Source: an uncultured Lachnospiraceae bacterium (lineage in GTDB: Bacteria > Bacillota > Clostridia > Lachnospirales > Lachnospiraceae). From it: 57,489 nt of DNA. A program made the translations under genes and the position numbers. Location of the stretch: NCBI GenBank assembly GCA_910586715.1, contig CAJUJG010000018.1, forward strand, positions 1-57,489, written 5' to 3'. Numbering within the stretch: the stretch's first letter is position 1; each line of letters begins with the position of its first letter. Under the pieces are notes generated by a model that was not told the origin of the DNA, searched no databases, and saw only the letters and a program-made list of their open reading frames with translations. Below are positions 24,667 through 33,157 of the stretch, one piece after another.

Positions 24667-25992
24667 ATGGAAGATACAATATCCTTTCAGAAATATATGG
24701 CGGTTGTCAACAAAAGCTTTTTTAAAAAGCTTGGCAAGGTTGAAAACGTCGTAGGACTTACAATTGAATCTTCAGGACCGGATGCCAAATTAGGGGATAT
24801 GTGCAAGATTTATACGGATGCCGAAAAGAAGCATGGCGTTCTTGCAGAGGTCGTAGGTTTTAAAGACAAAAAAACGCTTTTAATGCCTTATGAAGATACA
24901 GAAGGCATTGGGCTTGGCTGTATCGTCGAAAATATGAACTATCCGCTGAGCGTGTCAGTGGGGGACAGTCTTCTTGGGAAAACTTTGGATGGTCTTGGAC
25001 GCTGCGTGGATGGCTTTGTGCCAGACCCGCATAGCGTAAAACGCTATCCTTTGGAAGCGCCTCCGCCAGATCCCTTAAGCAGGACAATTATCAGCGATGT
25101 GTTGTCGCTTGGCGTAAAAGCAGTAGATGGATTGATTACTGTTGGCAAGGGACAGCGTATCGGGATTTTTGCCGGATCCGGTGTCGGGAAATCGACGCTG
25201 ATGGGAATGTTTGCCCGAAACACAAAAGCGGATATTAATGTGATTGCACTGATTGGAGAGCGAGGACGTGAGGTAAAGGAATTTATTGAGCGTGATTTAG
25301 GCGAGGAAGGCATGAAACGTTCCATTGTGGTGGTGGCAACTTCTGACAGACCTGCCCTTGAGCGAAATAAGGCTGCAAAAACAGCGACGGCAATTGCGGA
25401 ATATTTCAGGGATCAGGGAAAAGATGTTCTTCTTATGATGGATTCACTGACACGTTTTTCGATGGCACAAAGAGAGATCGGACTTGCGACAGGCGAGCCG
25501 CCTGTTACAAGAGGATACCCCCCTAGTGTATATTCGGAGATGCCGAAGCTTTTAGAGCGTGCAGGCTGTTCGGAAAAGGGCTCTATTACAGGACTTTACA
25601 CAGTTCTTGTAGAGGGTGAGGATTTCAATGAGCCGATTACGGATACTGCGCGAAGCATTTTGGATGGGCATATCATGCTTACAAGAAAGCTTGCAAACAG
25701 AAATCACTATCCGGCGATTGACGTATTGCAGAGTATTTCAAGGTGTATGTCAATGATTGCAGACCGTGAACACAAAAAGGCGGCAGGTAAGTTGAAAAAT
25801 ATTATGGCGACCTATAATGAAGCGGAGGATTTAATTAATATCGGCGCTTATAAGAAGGGCAGCAATGCAAATATTGACCGGGCGATCGATATGATTGATG
25901 AAGTAAATGAGTACCTTTTGCAGTCTACGGAAGATAAATTCAGTTTTGAGGAGTCTGTAGAGCAGTTGGAAAGTCTGTTCGAAGAAAATTAA
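24667..25992 (+). CDS. fliI: Flagellum-specific ATP synthase FliI
   Basis: About 441 residues; the ATPase of the flagellar type III export system, related to the F1 beta subunit. Walker A is GIFAGSGVGKST, the Walker B region is DVLLMMDSLTRFSMAQREI, and GLATGEPPVTRGYPPSV is the FliI/YscN signature. ATG 24667 sits 10 nt after AAAGG; an ATG three codons earlier (24658) is too close to that site. It follows fliH by 45 nt. Confidence 0.96.
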   Translation: MEDTISFQKYMAVVNKSFFKKLGKVENVVGLTIESSGPDAKLGDMCKIYTDAEKKHGVLAEVVGFKDKKTLLMPYEDTEGIGLGCIVENMNYPLSVSVGDSLLGKTLDGLGRCVDGFVPDPHSVKRYPLEAPPPDPLSRTIISDVLSLGVKAVDGLITVGKGQRIGIFAGSGVGKSTLMGMFARNTKADINVIALIGERGREVKEFIERDLGEEGMKRSIVVVATSDRPALERNKAAKTATAIAEYFRDQGKDVLLMMDSLTRFSMAQREIGLATGEPPVTRGYPPSVYSEMPKLLERAGCSEKGSITGLYTVLVEGEDFNEPITDTARSILDGHIMLTRKLANRNHYPAIDVLQSISRCMSMIADREHKKAAGKLKNIMATYNEAEDLINIGAYKKGSNANIDRAIDMIDEVNEYLLQSTEDKFSFEESVEQLESLFEEN

Positions 25993-26009
25993 ACAGTTGA
26001 GGGATTAGA

Positions 26010-26465
26010 ATGGCAGTTTTTCGTTATAAGATGCAGGGCATTCTCGATATTAAGGAAAAGCTTGAAAACAAGGCAAAGCAGGATTTTGCCGAGGCAAATA
26101 TGCGATTAGACGCTGAGAAGAAGAAAATGGATGAACTGCAGGCAAAACGTTTTTTCTATATGCAGGAGGGAGTCAAACTGCGCATGGAAATTATTGACGT
26201 GCGCAAGATAAGGGAAAATAAGATTGCTGTGCTCAAGATGGATGAGTACATTGCAAATCAAAAAAAGGAGATTGCGCGTGCGGCGAAGGCAGTGGAAAAA
26301 GCAAGAGCAGCACTGCAAGAGGTCATGCAGGAGCGCAAAGCGCATGAAAAGTTGAAGGAAAGTGCATTCGAGGAATTCATGAAAGAGGAGCAGGCAGCAG
26401 AAAGTAAGGAGATTGATCAGCTCACCTCGTATACATATGGACAGAAACTAATGGAGGAAGAATGA
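26010..26465 (+). CDS. fliJ: Flagellar export chaperone FliJ
   Basis: 151 residues, almost entirely charged coiled coil starting AVFRYKMQGILDIKEKLENKAKQDF, the FliJ N-terminal pattern. FliJ fits into the FliI ring and helps energise export. Location directly after fliI confirms it. Its stop codon lies within the first hairpin of a structured repeat element. Confidence 0.88.
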   Translation: MAVFRYKMQGILDIKEKLENKAKQDFAEANMRLDAEKKKMDELQAKRFFYMQEGVKLRMEIIDVRKIRENKIAVLKMDEYIANQKKEIARAAKAVEKARAALQEVMQERKAHEKLKESAFEEFMKEEQAAESKEIDQLTSYTYGQKLMEEE

Positions 26466-26527
26466 AAATCAACGATTTTCATTCGGCAAATTTGCGCTTG
26501 AGGGCACAAATTCGCAGTCTATGAAAG
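26460..26527 (+). repeat. Two-hairpin intergenic element, copy upstream of the YlxF/MotE-like gene
   Basis: Hairpin 1 is a perfect 11-bp GAATGAAAATC-AAC-GATTTTCATTC (26460-26484) that includes the fliJ stop. Hairpin 2 is GCAAATTTGCGC (26486-26497) with GCACAAATTCGC (26504-26515), 10 of 12 pairs. The tail CAGTCTATGAAAGGAG ends in a ribosome-site-like sequence about 17 nt before the next ATG. Confidence 0.65.
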
Positions 26528-26543
26528 GAGTATAAGTAGAGGG

Positions 26544-27416
26544 ATGGCACGTAAGGACGAAAATTTAAGCCCTGAGGAACAACAGCTCAAACAGTTAAAG
26601 CAGGATCAGAAAGCATTTAAAAGAGAGCAGAAAAATCAGAGGAAAGAAGCGAAGAAGCGGGCAAAGGAGCTTGAAAATCAGGAAAGAGAGCTTGATGAGC
26701 AGATAGATGGAACGAACGCTTCGGTTGTAGTCGTAACAATCTTTATTATAGTAATATGGCTTGGTATTTTATGTCTGTTGATAAAAATGGACATAGGAGG
26801 GTTTGGTTCAAATGTTCTGACGCCAATTTTAAAAGATGTTCCTATTATCAATAAAGTACTTCCTTCCGAGTCAGGAACAGAGACTACAAAAGACAAGGCG
26901 TATGGCGGTTATAGCAGCATAAAGGATGCAGTGGAGGAGATTAACAGTCTGCAACGGCAGATAGAGGAGCTTCAGAATACCAATACTTCTTATTCAGAAC
27001 AGATTGAGGCGTTAAAGGCAGAAGTTCAGCGTTTACAGACCTTTGAGGATAATCAGGTTGACTTCCAAAGAATTAAAGAACAATTTTATGAGGAGGTTGT
27101 ATATGCTGAAAATGGTCCGGGAGCAGAAGCATACCGTACTTATTATGAAGAGATGGACCCGACAACCGCAGAGGCATTGTATAAACAGGTAATTCAGGAG
27201 GAAGCAGTAAATAACAAGATGAAAGATTATGTTGCGACATACAGCAGTATGGACGCAGCGAAAGCAGCTGCAATTTTAAGTGCAATGACAGACAATTTGA
27301 ATCTTGCGGCAGAAATTTTGGAAAGTCTTTCATCATCATCAAGAGCAGCAATTATGGCAGAGATGGATCCTTCAATTGCTGCAAGACTGACAAAGATTAT
27401 GAATCCAAACAGCTAA
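26544..27416 (+). CDS. YlxF/MotE-like coiled-coil membrane protein with MgtE_N-like domain
   Basis: 290 residues in the fliJ-fliK position that YlxF holds in B. subtilis. A very basic N-terminal coiled coil (1-52), one membrane segment (about 60-82, VVVVTIFIIVIWLGILCLLI), a second coiled coil (about 128-165) and a C-terminal helical domain (about 195-290: MDPTTAEALYKQV, MDAAKAAAILSAM, MDPSIAARLTKIM) resembling the MgtE N-terminal/FliG-like repeat. MotE-type proteins chaperone the MotC-like stator in some bacteria; in Firmicutes the role is not settled. Membrane protein of the flagellar export or motor apparatus, by context. Confidence 0.75.
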   Translation: MARKDENLSPEEQQLKQLKQDQKAFKREQKNQRKEAKKRAKELENQERELDEQIDGTNASVVVVTIFIIVIWLGILCLLIKMDIGGFGSNVLTPILKDVPIINKVLPSESGTETTKDKAYGGYSSIKDAVEEINSLQRQIEELQNTNTSYSEQIEALKAEVQRLQTFEDNQVDFQRIKEQFYEEVVYAENGPGAEAYRTYYEEMDPTTAEALYKQVIQEEAVNNKMKDYVATYSSMDAAKAAAILSAMTDNLNLAAEILESLSSSSRAAIMAEMDPSIAARLTKIMNPNS

Positions 27417-27450
27417 ATGGAATAAAATGCATTATAAAAACCTAATGCAT

Positions 27451-27556
27451 TTATGTAAATTCGTCGATATATATGGTGTAAACGCTGCCGGCGAAATAAA
27501 ACGCCGGCGCATTACATAATAAAAAGAACGTTACTGAATCAAAAAGAATCAGTAAC
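27451..27556 (+). other. Palindrome-rich leader between the YlxF-like gene and fliK
   Basis: Contains TTATGTAAAT (27451-27460) and ATTACATAAT (27511-27520) in opposed orientation, a GC-rich hairpin GCCGGCG-AAATAAAA-CGCCGGC (27487-27508) without a T-run, and GTTACTGA...TCAGTAAC (27530-27537 with 27549-27556). The last hairpin lies shortly before the fliK ribosome site. Role unknown. Confidence 0.5.
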
Positions 27557-27590
27557 AGAACCTTGAAAAGTTAAGAAAGGAGGAATGACA

Positions 27591-29141
27591 ATGGCGGTTA
27601 ATACCGTAAATGCCCAGGGAATTGACATGACAATGGCGGTTGGTCAGACGGCAGCCGTAAAACAGAGTGCAGGCAGTGCATCACCAAGCTTTGGCGAAGT
27701 TTTGAATAAAGCCAGTGATAAGGTTGCGGACAAAAATCAGGCAGTTGCCCGAGACTCAGAACAGAATAAGCTGGAAGCACATCCTCAAAGTGAAAAAGCA
27801 AAAGCGCCGAAAGACGATTTGGAGCAGGCAAAAGATGTGGAGGAAACACTAGAGAGTCCAGATGTCGAAGAGGAAACAGCTAATGTATTTGAGGAAAAAA
27901 TGGAAGCAGCGGATACTGTACAAGAACCTGATAAAATGACGACAGAGCAGATTGCAGATGCTTTGGCACAGATGATTGAGCAGTTAAAGGATTTGCTTGG
28001 CGTCAGTGACGAAGAGCTGCTTGCAGGTATGCAAGACATTGGCATGGAACAGGTTGACTTGTTAAATCCAGAAAACATGGCACAGCTTTTGACGGCAATT
28101 GCAGGAGAGGGCGATGCGATTAGTTTTGTGACAAACGAGGATTTGTACATGGCTTTGCAGAAGATGACTGCAGCAGCAGAGGATGTCTCGTCACAGCTTA
28201 TGCAGGATATGGGGCTCTCACAGGAGGAGTTTGATGCATTGCTGGAACAGTTTGTCCAGGTGGAGGATGCTGCGAACGAAGAACCGGTGCAGTCAGCAGA
28301 GTTTAATGAAGGACTGCAAATGGCTGATGCAGTTAATAAAGATGCAGTTTTGCTGCAAGAGGAGGTTCCGACAGTAATTGTGGAGGAAAACAGCAAATCA
28401 CAGCAGATAAAAGAATCAAAAGATCAGCCTTGCGCAGATCAGTATGAGGAACTGCCGGAGAATCAACAGGAAACCCCTGTGCAGGAAACAGCAAAAGTTC
28501 CGTCTCGGAAACCGGAGGGCGATGCGCACGGACAGGAAGAAACACGTGATTTTAACGGACAGCATGGAGCGGTGCAGAATTTTGGCGATAAGCCCAATGA
28601 GACCGTACAAGTTTCGGCAGAAGCAGTCACGAGTTATACTTCTGAGAATGCAGACAGTATTTTAAAACAGCTTGCAGACTTTGTAAAGATTGTCAGAAAT
28701 GAAAATCTTACGGAAATGGAGCTTCAGTTACATCCGGCAAGCCTTGGGACAGTGAATGTGTCACTTGTTACAAAGGGAGGAGCAGTGACAGCGGAGTTTA
28801 CGACGCAGAATGAAGCAGTGCGGGCGGCGATTGAATCACAAGTATCGCAGCTGATTACGAACCTGGAAGAGCAAGGGGTCAAAGTAGAGGCGGTTGAAGT
28901 ATCCGTGGCGAGCCATGAAATGGAACGAAACTTGGAGGAGAACAGCCAAAATGACCAAAGCAGGCAGGAACAGGAGGAAAAACAGCGCATTCAGGGAACA
29001 TCACGCAGAAACAGCATCAATTTCAACGCTTTTGCAGATGGCGACGAGATGGTGGAGGAGATGCAGGGAGCAGACGATGCGACAAGAATTGCAATGGAGC
29101 TTATGGCAGCGAATGGAAATTCTATGGATTTAATGGCATAA
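27591..29141 (+). CDS. fliK: Flagellar hook-length control protein FliK
   Basis: About 516 residues. FliK is exported as a ruler and switches the export gate from hook to filament substrates. The long N-terminal part is low-complexity, acidic and Gln-rich; the conserved C-terminal domain (about 360-460) shows LTEMELQLHPASLGTVNVSL and AEFTTQNEAVRAAIESQ, the FliK core. The ATG at 27591 is 7 nt after AAAGGAGG; the ATG at 27585 is too close to it. FlgD follows 43 nt later. Confidence 0.9.
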   Translation: MAVNTVNAQGIDMTMAVGQTAAVKQSAGSASPSFGEVLNKASDKVADKNQAVARDSEQNKLEAHPQSEKAKAPKDDLEQAKDVEETLESPDVEEETANVFEEKMEAADTVQEPDKMTTEQIADALAQMIEQLKDLLGVSDEELLAGMQDIGMEQVDLLNPENMAQLLTAIAGEGDAISFVTNEDLYMALQKMTAAAEDVSSQLMQDMGLSQEEFDALLEQFVQVEDAANEEPVQSAEFNEGLQMADAVNKDAVLLQEEVPTVIVEENSKSQQIKESKDQPCADQYEELPENQQETPVQETAKVPSRKPEGDAHGQEETRDFNGQHGAVQNFGDKPNETVQVSAEAVTSYTSENADSILKQLADFVKIVRNENLTEMELQLHPASLGTVNVSLVTKGGAVTAEFTTQNEAVRAAIESQVSQLITNLEEQGVKVEAVEVSVASHEMERNLEENSQNDQSRQEQEEKQRIQGTSRRNSINFNAFADGDEMVEEMQGADDATRIAMELMAANGNSMDLMA

Positions 29142-29184
29142 AGCAGGATTTAAGTTATGAAAGGAACGGAAGGAGGATTATTAT

Positions 29185-30003
29185 ATGGGCAGTTTAGTAG
29201 CACCGGTAGGAGAAGACGGAAAATTACAGACACATACAACATCAGGAGATTCTCTTAGCAGCAAAAACAAAAAGAAAAACAGCACTGTTGACAGCGATAT
29301 GTTTCTATCCCTTTTGGTTGCGGAGATGCAGAACCAGGATCCCCTGGAGCCGACGAGCAATACCGAGTGGGTATCACAGTATGCGACATTCACACAGGTT
29401 GAAAAGATGGGTGAGATGGCAGAATCCGTTGATTTGCTGAGAGCAAATGATTTGGTCGGCAAGGAAGTTATCATGAAGGTAACAAGCGAATCGACAGGTG
29501 ATGTAAGCTATGCAAGAGGAACGGTTGACTTTATCACGGTAGAAAACGGAAAGCCGATTATTTGGATTGATGATAAACAGTATTCAATGGCTGATTTGGA
29601 TACGGTTGTCAGCAGCGAGTATTCATCAGCATATGACAAGTATGACACACTGACGGCAATGCTCAAAGGGCTTCCGAATATCAAGTACGCGGATAAGTCA
29701 TACGAAAATGTTATTAAGGGCGCTTATAAGTATTACAATACAATGAACGAATATGAGAAGAACTTTATGGCTACGTATGGCGCAGATTTGCTTCAGGTAC
29801 TTGCAGAGTGGAAAGAAAAGCTTACAAAGCTTGGTGTTGATTTCAGTGACGTAACGCCGGATGAAAAGGAAGAGGCGCCTACGACGCTTGATGATATTAT
29901 GAAGAGCTTCGGTACAAAGATGGATGCAATCATTGACAAGCTGAATCTTTTGACAAAGACAGAAAGCGATACGGATACGGAAGGCGATAAGGATACAGAG
30001 TAA
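29185..30003 (+). CDS. flgD: Flagellar hook assembly (cap) protein FlgD
   Basis: 272 residues. The N-terminal FlgD signature is intact: DMFLSLLVAEMQNQDPLEPTS followed by EWVSQYATFTQVEKM and LVGKEV (about residues 35-95). FlgD caps the growing hook. The region after about residue 150 differs from Gram-negative FlgD and ends in a Thr/Asp-rich tail, as in other Clostridia. The ATG has GGAAGGAGG upstream. Confidence 0.92.
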   Translation: MGSLVAPVGEDGKLQTHTTSGDSLSSKNKKKNSTVDSDMFLSLLVAEMQNQDPLEPTSNTEWVSQYATFTQVEKMGEMAESVDLLRANDLVGKEVIMKVTSESTGDVSYARGTVDFITVENGKPIIWIDDKQYSMADLDTVVSSEYSSAYDKYDTLTAMLKGLPNIKYADKSYENVIKGAYKYYNTMNEYEKNFMATYGADLLQVLAEWKEKLTKLGVDFSDVTPDEKEEAPTTLDDIMKSFGTKMDAIIDKLNLLTKTESDTDTEGDKDTE

Positions 30004-30068
30004 ACGGCTTTATCGTTTGATATGCGGATGCATTTTATGCATGTATTTTTATGCAGGGAGGAAGGACT

Positions 30069-30479
30069 ATGAATGTAAAGAACAGCCAATTCCTTTCCAT
30101 AGAGCAATTACAGGATCAATATTTAAACAGACAGCAAAACGTCGGCACAAACGCGAAGGCGCCGGCAGGAATGAGCTTTGAAGAGGTACTGCAAAAGCAG
30201 CAGGCAAAAGAAACGCAAAAGACTGCGCAGGTAAAATTCTCAAAGCATGCGGCAGGCAGACTGAGCGACAGAAAGATTGCGCTGACAGACGAGCAGATGG
30301 AAAGGCTGGACGTCGGTACGAAAAAAGCGAGCGAGAAGGGTATCAGGGAATCCCTTGTGCTGGTTGACGAGCTTGCGTTTATCGTAAACACCAAAAACAA
30401 TATGGTAATCACAGCGATGGATCAGACAGAAACAAACGAAAATATTTTTACAAACATTGACGGAGCCGTAATTATTTAG
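30069..30479 (+). CDS. Flagellar operon protein, TIGR02530-like
   Basis: 136 residues. Short conserved protein between flgD and flgE in Firmicutes (TIGR02530-type). The signature VKFSKHAAGRLSDRKIALT (about residues 57-75) and VDELAFIVNTKNNMVITAMD near the C-terminus fit. The exact role is unknown; position suggests hook assembly. ATG 30069 has GGGAGGAAGG directly upstream, so I do not use the earlier ATG at 30051. Confidence 0.82.
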   Translation: MNVKNSQFLSIEQLQDQYLNRQQNVGTNAKAPAGMSFEEVLQKQQAKETQKTAQVKFSKHAAGRLSDRKIALTDEQMERLDVGTKKASEKGIRESLVLVDELAFIVNTKNNMVITAMDQTETNENIFTNIDGAVII

Positions 30480-30530
30480 AGCCGGACCTTTTAAGGAGGC
30501 TTAAGTTCCTGACTGACAGATGGAACAAAA

Positions 30531-30600
30531 CGTGAAATTAAAATTTCACGTGATAAATTTGTGCTGCGCCCAAATTTACAGACTATTGGCAGCATGAAGG
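30531..30600 (+). repeat. Two-hairpin intergenic element, copy upstream of flgE
   Basis: Hairpin 1 is CGTGAAATT-AA-AATTTCACG (30531-30550), perfect 9 bp. Hairpin 2 is TAAATTTGTGC (30554-30564), loop TGC, GCCCAAATTTA (30568-30578), 10 of 11 pairs. The tail TATTGGCAGCATGAAGG is shared with the hemW copy. flgE starts 38 nt downstream of the element. Confidence 0.65.
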
Positions 30601-30637
30601 ATAAAACGGCAAATATGATTTAGGAGGTCACTTAATT

Positions 30638-32695
30638 ATGATGAGATCACTTTTCTCTGGTGTATCAGGCTTAAAGTCACACCAGACAAGAATGGACGTT
30701 ATTGGTAACAATATTGCAAACGTAAACACGACAGGCTATAAGTCAAAGAAATTAAATTTTTCAGATATGCTTTATCAGACCACGCAGGCGGCGTCGGGAC
30801 CAAGCAACAATGTCGGCGGTATTAACCCGAGACAGATTGGTCTTGGTGTAAAGACTGCTGCAATTAATACGACAATTACGCAGGAAGGAGCGACACAGTC
30901 TACGGGTAATCCGTTTGATTTGAAATTGACAGGCGAGGCGTTTTTTGTGGTAAGCGACGGAACGAATACATACTATACAAGAGATGGGTCGTTTGACGTT
31001 GACAAGGCGGGAAATCTTTGTATGGCAAGCACGGGTTATATTGTGAAGGGGTGGCCCGCTGATGATGAAGGCAGAATTATTGATGGCGCGGTAAGCAATC
31101 TGAATGTCATGGCAAAGAATTCTTATGATGCGGCAGCGACGACAAAGGCATCGGCATCAGGTATGATTGATGCAACAGATACAAACCTTGAAACAAAGAA
31201 CGGTAAGATAATGAACCTGCAGGTGCTTGATAATAAGGGGTATGAGTATAATCTGCAGTTTGGTATTCTTCCGCAGAAGACTACGACGAGCGGCACCAGG
31301 GACATTCATAATTCGGAGACTGAGTATGCGCTTAAGAATACAATTTATAAGGTAGATGCTTCAAAATTGGAGTACTCTTATCCGGTGGGGACGGAAAACA
31401 GAATTCTTTCCTCTACAGACAGTCCAGATTTGATTACAGCGTTGGATAAGGCAGTTTGGGCGAGTGTGAGTGCAGGAGCTGCTACGGGTGGCGTTACTTC
31501 AATGACTTATACCAACCCCGGCGATACGAATAATACAATGAAAATCACCATTAATGCTGATTTTTTAAACAACAATAATTTAGATCTGTTACAATACAGT
31601 GAACTGATGGGAAGAGAGCTTACGGTATCGTTTTCCGGTGATACAGGATATGTAACGACGACTACAGGTGCGCCGCCGACATATCCGTTGGGCTCTGATG
31701 TCACTGTCAATAAAATTAAGGATGATGCGGTTGCGTTCTTTTATAACGCGGGTACTACAGCTAACGGCGTGACAACTTACACCGTGAAACCAGCCAATGC
31801 ATATGTTACAACGATTAAGCAGGATTATGAGGATGATGGCGGGAATGCGATTACGGATTATATCTTCCGGGGAAGCGCTACAGGAACACCGACTACAGGA
31901 CCTGTTGACGGCGCTACAGGAACCGATATGACGGATGCAATAAACGCCCGTGATTTGTATGATGATATCATGAAGGTGATAAAACTTGGTTCCCAAAATA
32001 ATGTAAAGCCTGCATATATTACAAAAGAACCTAAGGATACAACCTCGGTTAATCCCGGCAAATATACTATTTCGCTTCTTGGCATGAGTTCAGAGGGCGA
32101 ACCGATAGATATTAGCAGCTTGTTAAACAACGGTACAACGTCATGGACTTTAGCATACAACAAGGACAACGGTACATTTGATTATGTAGGGGAAGCGGGA
32201 AGCAAAGAGTTTAATTTGGCATTGAGCACAATTGATACCAAGTTTTCGAATGTATCGATTGATATGTCAGACACCTCCAACCAGTTTAATGAAGGCAAGT
32301 CAAGCATAACGGCAGAAAAGGACGACGGATATAAGGCAGGTACAATGAAAGGCGTATCGATCGCAAATGACGGAATCATTACGGCAAATTACAGCAACGG
32401 TATGTCGTTGGTTTTGGGACAGATCTGCGTTGCTACCTTTGCAAATTCAATGGGACTTCAAAACGAGGGCGACAACCTGTATTCCGAGACTGCAAACTCA
32501 GGCGACTGCCAGACTGTGGACATCAAGGCAAGCGGAACAGGCTATATGACAACAGGCGTGCTCGAGATGTCAAACGTAGACCTTTCACAGGAGTTTACGG
32601 ATATGATTACGACACAGAGAGGATTCCAGGCGAACAGCCGCATCATTACAACATCCGATACGCTTCTTGAGGAGCTTGTAAATCTTAAGAGATAA
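30638..32695 (+). CDS. flgE: Flagellar hook protein FlgE
   Basis: 685 residues, about 250 more than a typical enteric FlgE. The N-terminus MMRSLFSGVSGLKSHQTRMD with GNNIANVNTTGYKS and the C-terminus FTDMITTQRGFQANSRIITTSD are the hook-protein ends; GEAFFVVSDGTNTYYTRDGSF is the D1 core. The additional length lies in the middle (about residues 220-560, Thr/Gly/Asp-rich), the surface-exposed D2/D3 region, which varies widely. A strong terminator follows the stop. Confidence 0.95.
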   Translation: MMRSLFSGVSGLKSHQTRMDVIGNNIANVNTTGYKSKKLNFSDMLYQTTQAASGPSNNVGGINPRQIGLGVKTAAINTTITQEGATQSTGNPFDLKLTGEAFFVVSDGTNTYYTRDGSFDVDKAGNLCMASTGYIVKGWPADDEGRIIDGAVSNLNVMAKNSYDAAATTKASASGMIDATDTNLETKNGKIMNLQVLDNKGYEYNLQFGILPQKTTTSGTRDIHNSETEYALKNTIYKVDASKLEYSYPVGTENRILSSTDSPDLITALDKAVWASVSAGAATGGVTSMTYTNPGDTNNTMKITINADFLNNNNLDLLQYSELMGRELTVSFSGDTGYVTTTTGAPPTYPLGSDVTVNKIKDDAVAFFYNAGTTANGVTTYTVKPANAYVTTIKQDYEDDGGNAITDYIFRGSATGTPTTGPVDGATGTDMTDAINARDLYDDIMKVIKLGSQNNVKPAYITKEPKDTTSVNPGKYTISLLGMSSEGEPIDISSLLNNGTTSWTLAYNKDNGTFDYVGEAGSKEFNLALSTIDTKFSNVSIDMSDTSNQFNEGKSSITAEKDDGYKAGTMKGVSIANDGIITANYSNGMSLVLGQICVATFANSMGLQNEGDNLYSETANSGDCQTVDIKASGTGYMTTGVLEMSNVDLSQEFTDMITTQRGFQANSRIITTSDTLLEELVNLKR

Positions 32696-32735
32696 TAATT
32701 AGCGGTACATAAGCTGACATTGGGATATAAAAGGA

Positions 32736-32766
32736 AAAAGCCCGCACAGGACAGTGCGGGCTTTTC
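32736..32766 (+). terminator. Intrinsic terminator inside the fla/che cluster, after flgE
   Basis: A perfect 12-bp stem AAAAGCCCGCAC (32736-32747) with GTGCGGGCTTTT (32754-32765), loop AGGACA. It lies 40 nt after flgE and before flbD, so it should attenuate or end transcription of the first cluster segment. Confidence 0.9.
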
Positions 32767-32777
32767 TAAGATAGCAA

Positions 32778-32846
32778 GCTGAAAAATCATAGATTTTCAG
32801 CCGACAAATTTGTGCATGGCACAAATTCGCAATGATAATTAGGAAG
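32778..32846 (+). repeat. Two-hairpin intergenic element, copy upstream of flbD
   Basis: Hairpin 1 is GCTGAAAAATC-ATA-GATTTTCAGC (32778-32801) with one bulged A. Hairpin 2 is CAAATTTGTGC (32805-32815), loop ATG, GCACAAATTCG (32819-32829), 10 of 11 pairs. The flbD ribosome site AGGAAGGGGG follows at about 32841. It lies between the flgE terminator and flbD. Confidence 0.65.
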
Positions 32847-32858
32847 GGGGATTTTGAG

Positions 32859-33050
32859 ATGATAGAGGTAACAAAGCTCAATGGAACAAAATTTTTAATC
32901 AATTCCAACTTGATTGGGACTGTGGAGGAGACGCCGGATACAGTACTGACCTTAACGGACGGACGAAAAATGATAGTGAAGGAATCTCGGCTGGATGTCA
33001 AAAATCTGATTAAAACGACAAGACAGGAGTATTTTCATCCTATGGAATAG
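32859..33050 (+). CDS. flbD: FlbD family flagellar protein
   Basis: 63 residues: IEVTKLNGTKFLINSNLIGT...ETPDTVLTLTDGRKMIVKES is the FlbD family (B. subtilis YlzI-type) small beta-rich protein, found between flgE and motA or fliL in Firmicutes and spirochaetes. In spirochaetes FlbD-like proteins accompany motor genes; the molecular role is not known. ATG 32859 is chosen because of AGGAAGGGGG upstream; an in-frame ATG at 32832 overlaps the structured repeat. Confidence 0.88.
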   Translation: MIEVTKLNGTKFLINSNLIGTVEETPDTVLTLTDGRKMIVKESRLDVKNLIKTTRQEYFHPME

Positions 33051-33075
33051 GATCAAAAAGAAAAATATGGCATAA

Positions 33076-33157
33076 GTTTACATAAATAACTCGCAAAATA
33101 TGGGAAATTGACAAAATTTCAGAAAATATTCAGAAAATTGTTGCAATTTATGTAACC
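33076..33157. repeat. Opposed TTTACATAA/TTATGTAA pair upstream of motA
   Basis: GTTTACATAA (33076-33085) and TTTATGTAACC (33147-33157) flank two CodY-like boxes and overlap the motA promoter spacer. Same motif pair as before flgB, fliK and flhA. Confidence 0.45.
33114..33139 (+). promoter_or_regulatory. Two overlapping CodY boxes upstream of motA
   Basis: AAATTTCAGAAAATA (33114-33128, two mismatches) and AATATTCAGAAAATT (33125-33139, one mismatch) against AATTTTCWGAAAATT. They are shifted by 11 bp, about one helical turn, and end directly before the -35 of the motA promoter. Confidence 0.6.

Noticed and set aside
27463..27470. GTCGATAT as a possible sigma-28 -10 element before fliK
   Set aside because: The nearest TAAA is 24 nt away instead of about 15, so the pair does not match the sigma-28 consensus.
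27487..27508. GCCGGCG/CGCCGGC hairpin as a terminator after the YlxF-like gene
   Set aside because: Not followed by a T-run; fliK downstream lacks a clear promoter, so read-through is expected.
27429..27521. 30-codon frame in the gap before fliK
   Set aside because: No ribosome site, and the frame runs through GC-rich hairpin sequence; composition fits non-coding structure better.
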